Below are positions 1-8,512 of a stretch of DNA of 36,193 bases, in pieces (the stretch's first letter is position 1; each line of letters opens with the position of its first letter). Position numbers and translations under genes: made by a program. The notes under the pieces were generated by a model. That model worked only from the letters and a program-made list of their open reading frames with translations, was not told the DNA's origin and made no database searches. The stretch is from Phycisphaerales bacterium (GTDB taxonomy: Bacteria; Planctomycetota; Phycisphaerae; Phycisphaerales; UBA1924), in assembly GCA_007693765.1 (NCBI GenBank), contig RECZ01000173.1, forward strand, positions 1-36,193, given 5' to 3'.

Positions 1-1701
1 CCGCGCATCGACATCTCGCCGGCCGCGCTCGCTCCCGACCACGAAGGCCCCGACAGGCCCGACAAGAATCCCGATTCGTTCGTGCGCATCGTCCCCGGCG
101 CGGGTTTCACGGCCGACACGCCCCAACCCGCGCCGATCGGCGCCCCCGGGGACGCGGGCCACGACGCCAAGGCGATCGCCCGCTGGGACGTCGTCCCCTA
201 CCAGACGTTCACCGGCGAGTTCCACATCGGCGTGGTGGCGTTCCACATGAACGGCATCGACCGCGTGGAGTTCTCCGCCGACGGCGGCGCGTGGGTGGCG
301 GTGGACAGGATGCAACTCAACCCGCGCACGGACGTGTGGGAATACACGGCCGTGCTGGACGCGGCCGACTTCGATGACGGCCCCGTGGAGGTGCGGGCGG
401 TGGTGTACCCGAGCGTCGGCGTGCCTCGCGTCCTCGCGGGGTCCGACATGCAGGTCGACAACGGCGAGCACTCGATCTTCCTGTATGCCGACGCAAGTGC
501 GCAGCTTGCAACTCGCGTCTCGTGGGTGGACCCGGTGAACGGCGCCGACAGCAACGACGGCCTGACTCCCGATTCCGCGAAACGAACGATGCACGGCGGC
601 CTCGTCGCGTTGCAGAACCAGTTCGGCGGCATCGATGGCGGCACGGTGTATTTGATGGCAGGTATTCACGAGTGGGAGTCGCGTTCGGGCCCGTCCATCA
701 ATCCGGTTCACGCGATGGTCACGTTCGAGGCTGCGCCGGGCTTGACCCCGGACGATGTGAAAATTGCTGACGATCCGACGATCAGCGGCCTTAGCCTGCG
801 CTCAAATATGGTGACGATCCGTGGCGTCACAATCCGGCAGCGGATTAGCGACACCACCGCGGCCTCGCACCCGACGTTGCTGTGGATCGACCGGTGCAAA
901 TTCCCCGGAGAGGGCATGACGACGAGCGTTCCGATGCCGCGCTCGGCGGATTGGCAACTCGGTCTGTACATGACCGGCGTGGAAGTGTCGAATGTCCGCA
1001 ACGCGTTCAAAGATCGCTTCCGTCTGGTGCGCCATGGTGTCGCACGTGACATCGGCGAGGACGCGTTCGTAAACGTATTCTGCGTTATCGACAGTTCGGT
1101 CGAACGGATGACCTTCGCTCACGCCAGCTATCACCCCGATGTAGTGCAGTATTTCGGGCCCCACGACAACACGATCGTGTACGGCTTGATCGCGACGGAT
1201 GCTCGGGCGCAGACAATATTCTCGCGCGGCAGCGAACGTCATGACAACGCGGCGTTCGTGAATGTCCTGATCGAGCGAACCGGCGAAGGCGTGTTGCTCG
1301 GTCAGTGGATCAGAGAGAGCAACCACGTGCTCTTTTCTCATTGCACGCACGTTGGCACAAGATTCTGGTTCCGTCCGACCGACCCGAACGGGCAAGAGAG
1401 ACCCGTTCGAAACCTTGTGGTCCGCAACTCGGTCTTTCAGGAAATACTGTATTCGGATTCGGGCTTGTACCCTGATCCCTCGGAGGTCTTCTACAACAAC
1501 CACTACATCACCGGGAATCGTTACGGGGCTTCCTCGACCTCCGGCGGCTCGTACAATACGATCTTCGCGAACACGGACCGCTTTAATCCCTTTGCCGGCG
1601 GCGTCCTCGATGGCCGGGTTGCGTTCCCTGACGCCCCCATCGATCTCTTCGGCGTCATGTTGCCGCAGCAGGCGGCGATCGGTTCCGCCCAGCCCGAGTG
1701 A
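1..1701 (+). CDS. Secreted parallel beta-helix (pectin-lyase-like) protein, 5' partial
   Basis: The frame is open to the left edge of the window (it reads PRIDISPAALAPDHEGP before the first possible GTG at 82), so the true start lies outside and the protein is N-terminally truncated here. The first ~150 visible residues form an Ig/beta-sandwich-like segment (VEFSADGGAWVAVDRM, GPVEVRAVVYPS). A motif typical of right-handed beta-helix proteins follows (SWVDPVNGADSNDGLTPDSA), then a long stretch rich in short beta strands and Asn/Val/Ile turns, as in pectate-lyase folds. Such proteins bind or cleave polysaccharides at the cell surface, but no catalytic residues can be assigned, so the activity is unknown. 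No C-terminal sorting tag is visible; the protein ends GSAQPE. A terminator follows 46 bases after the stop, which separates it from the exopolysaccharide operon. Confidence 0.8.
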   Translation, partial: PRIDISPAALAPDHEGPDRPDKNPDSFVRIVPGAGFTADTPQPAPIGAPGDAGHDAKAIARWDVVPYQTFTGEFHIGVVAFHMNGIDRVEFSADGGAWVAVDRMQLNPRTDVWEYTAVLDAADFDDGPVEVRAVVYPSVGVPRVLAGSDMQVDNGEHSIFLYADASAQLATRVSWVDPVNGADSNDGLTPDSAKRTMHGGLVALQNQFGGIDGGTVYLMAGIHEWESRSGPSINPVHAMVTFEAAPGLTPDDVKIADDPTISGLSLRSNMVTIRGVTIRQRISDTTAASHPTLLWIDRCKFPGEGMTTSVPMPRSADWQLGLYMTGVEVSNVRNAFKDRFRLVRHGVARDIGEDAFVNVFCVIDSSVERMTFAHASYHPDVVQYFGPHDNTIVYGLIATDARAQTIFSRGSERHDNAAFVNVLIERTGEGVLLGQWIRESNHVLFSHCTHVGTRFWFRPTDPNGQERPVRNLVVRNSVFQEILYSDSGLYPDPSEVFYNNHYITGNRYGASSTSGGSYNTIFANTDRFNPFAGGVLDGRVAFPDAPIDLFGVMLPQQAAIGSAQPE

Positions 1702-1746
1702 AGCGCGACTCGATGGCGGCGAACGAAAGAATGAACGACGCATACA

Positions 1747-1777
1747 CCGGCGATCGACAGGTTCGATCGCCGGTTTT
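1747..1777 (+). terminator. Intrinsic terminator after the beta-helix gene
   Basis: A perfect 11-bp stem CCGGCGATCGA (1747-1757) pairs with TCGATCGCCGG (1763-1773) across a 5-base loop and is followed by TTTT (1774-1777). It separates the first gene from the following operon. Confidence 0.85.
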
Positions 1778-1838
1778 CTACTGAAGTTTCGAACCTCCTC
1801 ACCACGACACAGCGTGAGACGCCATACGAACGCTCCAC

Positions 1839-1844
1839 GATAAT
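1839..1844 (+). promoter_or_regulatory. Possible -10 element (GATAAT) of the exopolysaccharide operon
   Basis: GATAAT matches five of six bases of the sigma70 -10 consensus. It is the only promoter-like hexamer I see between the terminator at 1777 and the first operon gene. No good -35 hexamer lies at the right distance. If it is real, transcription would start near 1851, leaving almost no 5' leader before the TTG at 1854. The site also overlaps the possible N-terminal extension of that gene, so the call is tentative. Confidence 0.25.
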
Positions 1845-1853
1845 CCTCTGGTC

Positions 1854-3146
1854 TTGCTCGCAGGAGCAGCTCTCGACACCTCGAACATGGGTGTGTCCGC
1901 GCTCGCGGTTTCGGCGATCGAGTCGATCGCGCAGCGGATACCCGACGCGACGCTCTATGTGCTCGACTACGGCCGGGGCGTCTCGAGCATCACGCAGGTG
2001 GTGAGCACGCCGCCTTCGTTCGGGGTCAAGAGGGCGGGGGCCTACCGAACCAGACGAGCGTGGAGAAGCGAGAGCTGGTTCCGATTGAACGTTGAGACGA
2101 TGTGCCCGGTTGTCATCTCAACGACAGCGCAGGTGCTTCGTCGGGCTACGGCCATGCTCGACGTCAGCGGCGGCGATAGTTTTACGACGCTCTACGGCAT
2201 GGAAAGATACCGATCGATTGCCGATCCGAAGCGGTATGCGCTGCGGCGGGGTCGTCCTCTCATCCTGTTGCCGCAGACCTACGGCCCGTTTACGAAAGAG
2301 GTCGAGGCGGACGCCGCGAACATCGTCCGTCAAGCCTCCGGCTGCTGGGCTCGTGATGAGCGTTCGTTCGCCGTCCTCCGTGCGCTTCTCGGGGATTCGT
2401 TCGACCCCGCGAAGCACCGCTGCGGCGTGGACATGGCCTTCGGGCTGCGAGCGCGGGACGGCACGCAGAAACTGCCGCCGAGCCTCCGATCCACGCTGGA
2501 GGCCGGCGCCGACGCGGGCCCGCTCGTCGGGTTCAACGTCAGCGGGCTGATTTACAACGATCCCGAGGGCGCTCGTGCCCGCTACGGGTTCCGTGCGGAC
2601 TACGCCGCGGCCGTGGAGGCGTTCCTCGAAGCCGTCCTCGGGACGGGCGCAGCGCGGGTGTTGCTCGTTCCGCACGTGGTCACGCCGGCCGGGCACTACG
2701 AGTCCGATCCCGAAGCGTGCGATCGCGTGGCCGCGACGCTCCGCGATCGGCACGCCGACCGCGTGTTCGTGGCGCCGCCGACGCTGGACCAGAGCGAGAT
2801 GAAGTGGCTCATCGCTCGCTGCGACTGGTTCTGCGGCACCCGCATGCACTCCACGATCGCGGGCCTCTCGTCGGGTGTTCCCACGGCGACGATCGCGTAT
2901 TCCGACAAGGCGCAGGGCGTGTTCGAATCGTGCGGCCAGGGGGCGCACGTGGTCGACCCCCGGCGGTGCGAGACGCAGGACGTGGTCGATCATCTCCTGC
3001 GTTCCTTCAACGGCCGCGACGTGGCCCGGGCGTCGCTCGCGGCGCACGTGCCGGGCGTGCTCGGGATGGCGGAACAGCAGATGGACGACATCGCTGCGAT
3101 GGTGCGTGAATCGACAAGTTCCGACGCGGGGTCGCGCCCGGCATGA
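1854..3146 (+). CDS. Polysaccharide pyruvyl transferase family protein
   Basis: The protein (430 aa from TTG 1854) matches the polysaccharide pyruvyl transferase family (CsaB/WcaK/PssM type), which moves pyruvate from phosphoenolpyruvate onto glycan sugars as a ketal. Visible family features in order are the N-terminal Rossmann strand with LLAGAALDTSNMG, LPQTYGPF, the WARDERSF segment, RCGVDMAFG, GFNVSGLIYN, and the C-terminal signature WFCGTRMHSTIAGLSSGVP followed by IAYSDKAQG. The start is uncertain. The frame has no ATG or GTG before the fold begins, and stays open back to the stop at 1815-1817. The first strand (NPLVLLAGA) begins before TTG 1854, so CTG 1848 or ATA 1824 are alternatives. 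It is the first gene of the operon and overlaps the flippase start by 4 bases (ATGA). Confidence 0.85.
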   Translation: MLAGAALDTSNMGVSALAVSAIESIAQRIPDATLYVLDYGRGVSSITQVVSTPPSFGVKRAGAYRTRRAWRSESWFRLNVETMCPVVISTTAQVLRRATAMLDVSGGDSFTTLYGMERYRSIADPKRYALRRGRPLILLPQTYGPFTKEVEADAANIVRQASGCWARDERSFAVLRALLGDSFDPAKHRCGVDMAFGLRARDGTQKLPPSLRSTLEAGADAGPLVGFNVSGLIYNDPEGARARYGFRADYAAAVEAFLEAVLGTGAARVLLVPHVVTPAGHYESDPEACDRVAATLRDRHADRVFVAPPTLDQSEMKWLIARCDWFCGTRMHSTIAGLSSGVPTATIAYSDKAQGVFESCGQGAHVVDPRRCETQDVVDHLLRSFNGRDVARASLAAHVPGVLGMAEQQMDDIAAMVRESTSSDAGSRPA

Positions 3147-4627
3147 GCTCGAAGCTGTACGTTCGTGGGGGCGTCGTGCTGACGGCCGGGGCCGTCGCGT
3201 CCTCGGCGTGCTCGTTCGCGCGCAACATCGTGATCGCCCGTCTGCTGGGCGTCGAAGACTACGGCATCGCGGCGATCTTTGTGATCGCGGTGTCCCTCAT
3301 CGAGCGGCTGAGCTATCTGGGGCTCGACCGCTTCATCGTGCAGAACGTCGCCGGCGGCGAGGAACGCGTGCAAGCGGTGGCGCAGGCGTTCCAGTTGGTG
3401 CGCGGCGTTGTCGGCGCGGCCCTGCTCTTCGCGCTCGCGCAGCCGATCGCCACGATGTTCGGTGTGCCGGAGGTCGCCCCGGCCTTCCGCTGGTTCGCGC
3501 TCTACCCGCTGATCCGAGGCATGGCGCATCTGGATCTGGCCCGATTCCAGCGGGAAATGAAATTCAAAGTGCTGGTGCTGACGGACCTGGCCCCGCAAGC
3601 GGTCACGCTGGCCATCGCGGCGCCGATCGCGCTGTGGCTCGGTGACTACCGGGTCATGCTGTTCGTCTTCATCGTGCAGGCGGCGTGCTACGTCGCGACG
3701 TCGCACGCGCTCGCCGAGAGGCCCTTCCGGCTCGCGTGGGACACAACCATCCTCGGTCAGATGCTGGTCTTCGGCTGGCCGTTGCTGCTCAACGGCCTGC
3801 TCATGTTCGGCATCCTCCAGGGCGATCTCGTGATCGTCGGGACCGCGCTGACAACGCTGGAACTGGGGTACTTCAGCGCCGCATTCACGCTGATGATGGC
3901 CCCGGCGGTGATCCTCACCAAGGTGCTCCAGTCGTATTTCCTGCCCTTGCTGGCTTCCGTGCAGAACGACAGCGCGACGTACGCCAAGCGGCACATCATG
4001 ACGACGCAGACGTGCCTTCTCGCGGGCGCCTCGTTCGCGGCCGGGGCGATGATCTGCGGGGACGACCTGCTCGTGCTCATGTACGGCGAGAAGTACGCGC
4101 CGGCGGCCGCGGTCGTGCCCTGGCTGGCGGCGATGCAGGGCGTCAGGATCTTCAGAATCTCCCAGAGCGTCGCGGCGATCGGCAAGGGGCAGACGACGAT
4201 CCCGATGTACGCGAACGTCGCTCGCAGCGTCGCGATCGTGCTGGCGATCGCGAGCGTGTTGCTCGGGTACGGCCTCGTCGGGGTCGCGGCGAGCTCTCTG
4301 CTGGGCGAACTCTTCGCCATGTTGTGGTCGCAGCGGCTCCTCCGCCGCAGGCTCGGGCTCACGACGGCCTCGTTCGGGCCGGCGTTGATCACCGTGGTGC
4401 TTCTGCTCGCCGCGCTGGGCGCGTGCCTCGCGATATTCGACAGGCAGCGACCCTTGCTCGTGATGGATTTCGCGCTGGGCATCGCGGCCTCGGGCTGCAT
4501 CGCTGTGGGCCTTCTGTGGGCGAGCAATGAACTGCGCCAAGCGGCGCGCAGGCACACGTCGCGTGGCGGAGACGATCCGCCGCGGCTCGATGAACACGCC
4601 GTGGCGGCGACGCTGGAGAACGCGTGA
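3143..4627 (+). CDS. Wzx-like polysaccharide flippase (MATE/MOP superfamily)
   Basis: This 494-aa, very hydrophobic protein has about 12-14 predicted membrane segments. It begins MSSKLYVRGGVVLTAGAV and continues with ARNIVIARLLGVEDYGIAA, which is characteristic of the polysaccharide biosynthesis/flippase family: an amphipathic start, helix 1, then the LG-x-xDYG turn. The family moves undecaprenyl-PP-linked repeat units across the inner membrane. The Arg/His-rich C-terminal tail after the last helix (ASNELRQAARRHTSRGGDD) would be cytoplasmic. It starts inside the stop codon of the pyruvyl transferase and ends in a GTGA overlap with the next gene, so the three are probably translationally coupled. 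The flippase identity is well supported; its substrate is not visible from sequence. Confidence 0.88.
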   Translation: MSSKLYVRGGVVLTAGAVASSACSFARNIVIARLLGVEDYGIAAIFVIAVSLIERLSYLGLDRFIVQNVAGGEERVQAVAQAFQLVRGVVGAALLFALAQPIATMFGVPEVAPAFRWFALYPLIRGMAHLDLARFQREMKFKVLVLTDLAPQAVTLAIAAPIALWLGDYRVMLFVFIVQAACYVATSHALAERPFRLAWDTTILGQMLVFGWPLLLNGLLMFGILQGDLVIVGTALTTLELGYFSAAFTLMMAPAVILTKVLQSYFLPLLASVQNDSATYAKRHIMTTQTCLLAGASFAAGAMICGDDLLVLMYGEKYAPAAAVVPWLAAMQGVRIFRISQSVAAIGKGQTTIPMYANVARSVAIVLAIASVLLGYGLVGVAASSLLGELFAMLWSQRLLRRRLGLTTASFGPALITVVLLLAALGACLAIFDRQRPLLVMDFALGIAASGCIAVGLLWASNELRQAARRHTSRGGDDPPRLDEHAVAATLENA

Positions 4628-5907
4628 AGCTCCCCGTCCTCGACATCCGTGAAGTGGTGGAACGCCAGCTCTGCACCGGCTGCGGCGCGTGCGCCTCGGT
4701 CGAGCCGGGTCGCTTCCGCATGGGGGACGCCGTCGAGTTCGGGCGTCGTCCCTTCCTTGTGGAGCGCCCCGCGCCCGAGACCGGCGACGCCCTGCGCGTA
4801 TGCCCCGGCGCGAGTCTCGAGCACACGTTCGATCGCAGCGACCCCGCCCTCGACCACGACCTGATGCCCTCGTGGGGGCCGGTGCTCGAAGTCTGGGAGG
4901 GGCACGCCGCGGCGGGTGATCTGCGCCGTGCGGGGTCGAGCGGGGGGGCGGCGTCGGCGCTGGCGCTGTTCGCGATCGAGCAGGGGGGCATGGCCGGCGT
5001 GCTGCACACGGCCGCGCGGAAAGGCGCGCCCCACCTCAACGAGACCGTCTACAGCACCACGCGGGCCGATCTGCTCGCGAACACCGGCTCGCGCTACGCC
5101 CCGGCCAGCCCGTGCGACTCGCTCGGCCTCATCGAGACGGCGCCCGCGCCCAGCGTCTTCATCGGCAAGCCCTGCGACGTCGCGGCGGCGCAGCGGGCGC
5201 GAAGACTCCGCCCGGCGCTGGACGAAAAACTCGGGCTCACCATCGCCTTCTTCTGCGCCGGGGCGCCCTCGACGCGCGGCACGCTCGAGCTCCTCCGGCG
5301 TGTGGGCGTGGAAGACCCCGCCTCGCTCAAGAGTCTGCGCTACCGCGGCGACGGCTGGCCGGGCATGTGGACCGCGGTGTGGACCGACAGCGCGGGCGAG
5401 GAACGCACCGCGCGGCTGAGCTACGCCGAGTCGTGGGACTTCCTGCAGCGCTACCGGCAGTGGCGCTGCTACATCTGCCCCGACCACACCGGCGAGTTCG
5501 CGGACATCGCCGTGGGCGACCCGTGGTACCGGCCGATCGAGGACGGCGAGCCCGGCAAATCGCTGATCGTCGCCCGTACGCCGCGCGGGCGCGACTTCCT
5601 GCACCGGGCCGCGGCGGCGGGGTACATCACGCTGGAGACCAAGGACGCCAGCCTGCTGCCCAGGTCGCAGCCGAACCTGCTCGCGACACGCGGCGGGCTG
5701 TGGGGGCGCCTCGTGGCGCTGCGTCTGCTTGGCGCACCGACGCCGCGGTACATCGGGTTCCCCATGTTCCGTGTTTGGCTGCGCCGATTGGGGCTCAAGC
5801 AGAAGACGCAATCGATCGCCGGCACGACCAAGCGCATCGGGCGCAAGCGCCTCCGCCGGCGGGTCGATGTGCGTGAGGATGACCACACGCGGAGCGCGGC
5901 GGCGTAA
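4624..5907 (+). CDS. Coenzyme F420 hydrogenase/dehydrogenase beta-subunit (FrhB) family iron-sulfur protein
   Basis: This 427-aa protein starts with GTG at 4624 inside the flippase stop codon. Near the N-terminus it has CTGCGAC (Cys17, Cys20, Cys23) plus CPG (Cys60), consistent with a 4Fe-4S site. It continues with the FrhB-family segments AGSSGGAASALALFAIEQG, SRYAPASP, VFIGKPCDVAAAQ and FFCAGAPSTRGT, and the C-terminal WRCYICPDHTGEFADIAVGDPW, which carries two more cysteines. FrhB-type proteins bind flavin and Fe-S clusters. Homologues without a hydrogenase are known in exopolysaccharide clusters, often beside pyruvyl transferases as here, where their chemistry is poorly defined. A redox step on a sugar or carrier is only an inference. 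The stop overlaps the next start by one base (TAATG). Confidence 0.88.
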   Translation: MKLPVLDIREVVERQLCTGCGACASVEPGRFRMGDAVEFGRRPFLVERPAPETGDALRVCPGASLEHTFDRSDPALDHDLMPSWGPVLEVWEGHAAAGDLRRAGSSGGAASALALFAIEQGGMAGVLHTAARKGAPHLNETVYSTTRADLLANTGSRYAPASPCDSLGLIETAPAPSVFIGKPCDVAAAQRARRLRPALDEKLGLTIAFFCAGAPSTRGTLELLRRVGVEDPASLKSLRYRGDGWPGMWTAVWTDSAGEERTARLSYAESWDFLQRYRQWRCYICPDHTGEFADIAVGDPWYRPIEDGEPGKSLIVARTPRGRDFLHRAAAAGYITLETKDASLLPRSQPNLLATRGGLWGRLVALRLLGAPTPRYIGFPMFRVWLRRLGLKQKTQSIAGTTKRIGRKRLRRRVDVREDDHTRSAAA

Positions 5908-7280
5908 TGGACGACGCACCCTTCTGGCTGCGGGAATGGCACGGGCAGACGACGATCCACCCGCTGGGGCTCGCCGCGCTGGGCGTGACCGTGATCCTCG
6001 TGCTGTCGCTGCCGCGCCGGTACATGCTCTGGCCGGTGATCGCGATCGGCTGCTTCGTGGCCACGGCTCAGCGGATCGTCGTCTTCAACATGGACTGGAC
6101 GCTCCTGCGTCTCACCCTGCTGGCGGCCGCGCTCCGCTGCGTGATGCTCTACGCGTCCCCCTCCACCCGGCCGCGCTGGCGCCCGATCGACACTTGGCTC
6201 GCGCTCTGGCTGGCGTGCGGCGTGGCGTTCTACGTCCTGCGCGAGCCGTCGATGTCCGCCCTCAACAACCGCCTCGGCTGGGCCTTCGATTACGCCGCGG
6301 GCTACGCCGTAGTGCGCTTCGCCGTGCGCACGTGGGACGATCTGAAGTCGCTCTGCCTCGCGGTGACGGCGATCGCCGTGCCCGTCTCCCTCGCGTTCAT
6401 CAACGAGCACATGACGCGCTACAACATCTTCCACATCTTCGGCGGCGTGCGCGAGATCACGTGGATCCGCGACGGCCGCCTGCGGTGCCAGGGCGCGTTC
6501 GCGCACCCCATCCTCGCGGGGACGTACTGGGCCGTGCTGCTGCCCCTGATCGCCAGCCAGTTCTGGGCGCGCGAGAAGACGCGGCGGCTGCTGGCCGCGC
6601 TCGGCGTGGCGTGCGCCGTGATCGTGGTGGCGACGTGCTCCTCCAGCACGCCGGTGATGTCCGTGCTCATGGGGGCGTTCGCCGGGGGCATGGTGCTGCT
6701 GCGCCACTGGCTGCGGTGGATCCTGCTCGGCTTCGCGTGCCTGCTGGTCTTCCTGCACCTCTCCATGCAGGCGCCGGTGTGGCACCTCATCAGCCGCATC
6801 GACATCGTCGGCGGCTCGACGGGGTGGCACCGCTACAACCTGTTCGACCAGTGGATCCGCAATTTCGACAACTGGGCCCTGATGGGCACCTCGAGCACGC
6901 ACACGTGGGACGCCCGCCCGGTGACCGACATCACCAATCAGTACGTGCTCGAGGCGATCCGCGGCGGGCTGCTGACGCTCATCATGTTCATCGGCATGAT
7001 CACCGCGACGTTCATGGCGGTGGGGCGCGCCGCGAAGGCGACCGATCGCGCCGGCATGAAGCCGGAGTTCGCCATGGTCTGGGCGATCGGCGCCGCGATG
7101 TTCGTGCACGTCGTGACGTTCTTCGGCGTGTCGTACTTCGGGCAGATCATCCTGCTGCTGGTCGCCGTGCCGGCGCTGGCGGCGTGCGTGGACGAGCTAA
7201 CTAGTCATCGCGGGCGTGCAGCGGCGATAGGCGCAAGAACTCGAATGTCGCCACATGCAGCCCATGCGAGGCGTGCGTAA
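5907..7280 (+). CDS. O-antigen ligase/polymerase (Wzy/WaaL)-like membrane protein
   Basis: This 457-aa polytopic membrane protein has about 10-12 hydrophobic segments. A large loop after LRCQGAFAHPILAGTYWAVLLP resembles the O-antigen ligase core (R-x-x-G-x-F-x-H-P followed by membrane helices). A later hydrophilic region (STGWHRYNLFDQWIRNFDNW) corresponds to the big periplasmic loop of Wzy_C proteins. With Wzx and a Wzc-like protein in the same operon, it is most likely the repeat-unit polymerase. It could instead be a ligase, because sequence alone does not separate the two. The final ~27 residues after CVDELT (from about 7201) are Arg/Ala/His-rich and do not look like the rest. The base composition also changes there, which could mark a recombination junction. 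Confidence 0.78.
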   Translation: MDDAPFWLREWHGQTTIHPLGLAALGVTVILVLSLPRRYMLWPVIAIGCFVATAQRIVVFNMDWTLLRLTLLAAALRCVMLYASPSTRPRWRPIDTWLALWLACGVAFYVLREPSMSALNNRLGWAFDYAAGYAVVRFAVRTWDDLKSLCLAVTAIAVPVSLAFINEHMTRYNIFHIFGGVREITWIRDGRLRCQGAFAHPILAGTYWAVLLPLIASQFWAREKTRRLLAALGVACAVIVVATCSSSTPVMSVLMGAFAGGMVLLRHWLRWILLGFACLLVFLHLSMQAPVWHLISRIDIVGGSTGWHRYNLFDQWIRNFDNWALMGTSSTHTWDARPVTDITNQYVLEAIRGGLLTLIMFIGMITATFMAVGRAAKATDRAGMKPEFAMVWAIGAAMFVHVVTFFGVSYFGQIILLLVAVPALAACVDELTSHRGRAAAIGARTRMSPHAAHARRA

Positions 7281-7346
7281 ATGAGCGAGGCGGGACCGCC
7301 ACTCTGCCCGCGATCAATCGGGCTGCCTCAGGACGCCATAAAATGA
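7281..7346 (+). CDS. Possible 21-codon linking ORF upstream of the FemAB-like gene
   Basis: An ATG directly follows the TAA of the Wzy-like gene (TAAATG) and opens 21 codons (MSEAGPPLCPRSIGLPQDAI...). It ends with a TGA that overlaps the ATG of the next gene at 7343. There is no independent evidence that it is translated. It is listed because the exact stop-start contacts at both ends would carry ribosomes across an otherwise unspanned 62-base gap. Confidence 0.2.
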   Translation: MSEAGPPLCPRSIGLPQDAIK

Positions 7347-8512
7347 ATGTCGCTGGCAACAACAATGTAATACATGAACAAGATGCACAGGCATGGCTGC
7401 GGTTGCTGCGCACGGGTGCAGTTGTTCCAAACAATTCTCCCGAGCGGTACAATGCGGTGATAAAAGCGTCAGCAGGAACGCTGCCGTGGATCAGATCGGA
7501 GTGGCGTGATGACAAGCCAATAGCGGCGGTAATCGGGAAGGTCGCCGAGCGCCGCATCACGTCGCCGATAGCGTACGGTTTTGCCCCCTCATTGAAAGCC
7601 AAATGCCTCGATATTGTTTATGGTGGAATCCTCACGGATGGCTCGGCGTCGGCGTGCGACTGGGTTGTAGATCGCATCGTCGAAGAACTTCAGTCGCATC
7701 GTGTCGATGTCGCAATAATTCATCATATACGATCCGATCACAGGGCTGTAGCATCACTATTAAGCGGCTGGTCGCATAGTGACGAGGCGCGCGAGCCGCA
7801 TATCCGATACCAGTTGGCGCCGAGCCCCAAGGCCCACCTCGACGCAATGTCTCGAAAGCATCGGTATAATGTCACAAGATCCGAGAAGCTGCTCCGGAAG
7901 GCGTGCGGCGAACTCACATTAAGCGTCGTCGATTCTCCGTCGGAGGTGGAGGAGTTTTCTGCGTGCGCTGCGGCGATCACAAGCGCCGGCTATCAAGGCG
8001 CTTTAAATGTAGGTTTTCGCGCCCTGCCGGCGCAGGTCGCGGCGATTCGGGCAGAGGCAGAGGCGGGCCGATTGTTGTGCTACGGGCTAAAAACGCCAGA
8101 TAAGATGATCGCTTATTGGGTAGGCTGTAGGTATGGCGACACGTACTTTGGCGAAGCCACGGCGTTTCATCCGGAATACAGATCGTTAAGCGCGGGGTCG
8201 GTTCTTCTGCAGTTGGTGTTTGCAGATTTAATCAGTCGTGGGGTAAAAGAATTTGATTATGGATATGGCGACGCCCCGTACAAAAGAATGTACGGCACCG
8301 AATTCTGGGATGAATCGACAGTGTCGCTCTATGCGACAACGATCCGTGGCCGCGCTGCCCGTCTGCACTCGATCGTGCGCGCGGCCGCGGCGGCGGCGTC
8401 TCGGCTTTCTGGCCCATATGCCCAACGGATAAAAACGCGTTGGCGAAAGCGGCTCGAATCGCGTGCAAAGCCGGCGGACACGCGGGCGTCAAGTGATAAT
8501 AGTACAACGTGA
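7343..8512 (+). CDS. FemAB/CelD(BcsL)-type GNAT acyltransferase
   Basis: This 389-aa protein has the double-GNAT layout of the GNAT_6/CelD-BcsL family. The N-terminal half is degenerate (IAAVIGKVAERRITSPIAYGF). The second half carries HRYNVTRSEKLLRKACG, then MIAYWVGCRYGDTYFGEATAFHPEYRSLSAG and a C-terminal GVKEFDYGYGDAPYKRMYG, the hallmark Y-x-x-x-D-x-x-YK end of this family. These cytoplasmic enzymes are common in exopolysaccharide clusters and probably acylate sugar intermediates, although the substrate is unknown. Base use differs sharply from the neighbours: many AT-ending and rare codons (ata, aat, gta, tta, aga) appear through about 8300, which suggests separate acquisition. The start ATG at 7343 overlaps the stop of a 21-codon ORF. 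Confidence 0.8.
   Translation: MNVAGNNNVIHEQDAQAWLRLLRTGAVVPNNSPERYNAVIKASAGTLPWIRSEWRDDKPIAAVIGKVAERRITSPIAYGFAPSLKAKCLDIVYGGILTDGSASACDWVVDRIVEELQSHRVDVAIIHHIRSDHRAVASLLSGWSHSDEAREPHIRYQLAPSPKAHLDAMSRKHRYNVTRSEKLLRKACGELTLSVVDSPSEVEEFSACAAAITSAGYQGALNVGFRALPAQVAAIRAEAEAGRLLCYGLKTPDKMIAYWVGCRYGDTYFGEATAFHPEYRSLSAGSVLLQLVFADLISRGVKEFDYGYGDAPYKRMYGTEFWDESTVSLYATTIRGRAARLHSIVRAAAAAASRLSGPYAQRIKTRWRKRLESRAKPADTRASSDNSTT

Noticed and set aside
2990-4597. 535-codon minus-strand frame over the flippase gene
   Set aside because: The composition is dominated by Arg, His, Asp and Gln, typical of the antisense of a membrane protein gene in GC-rich DNA.
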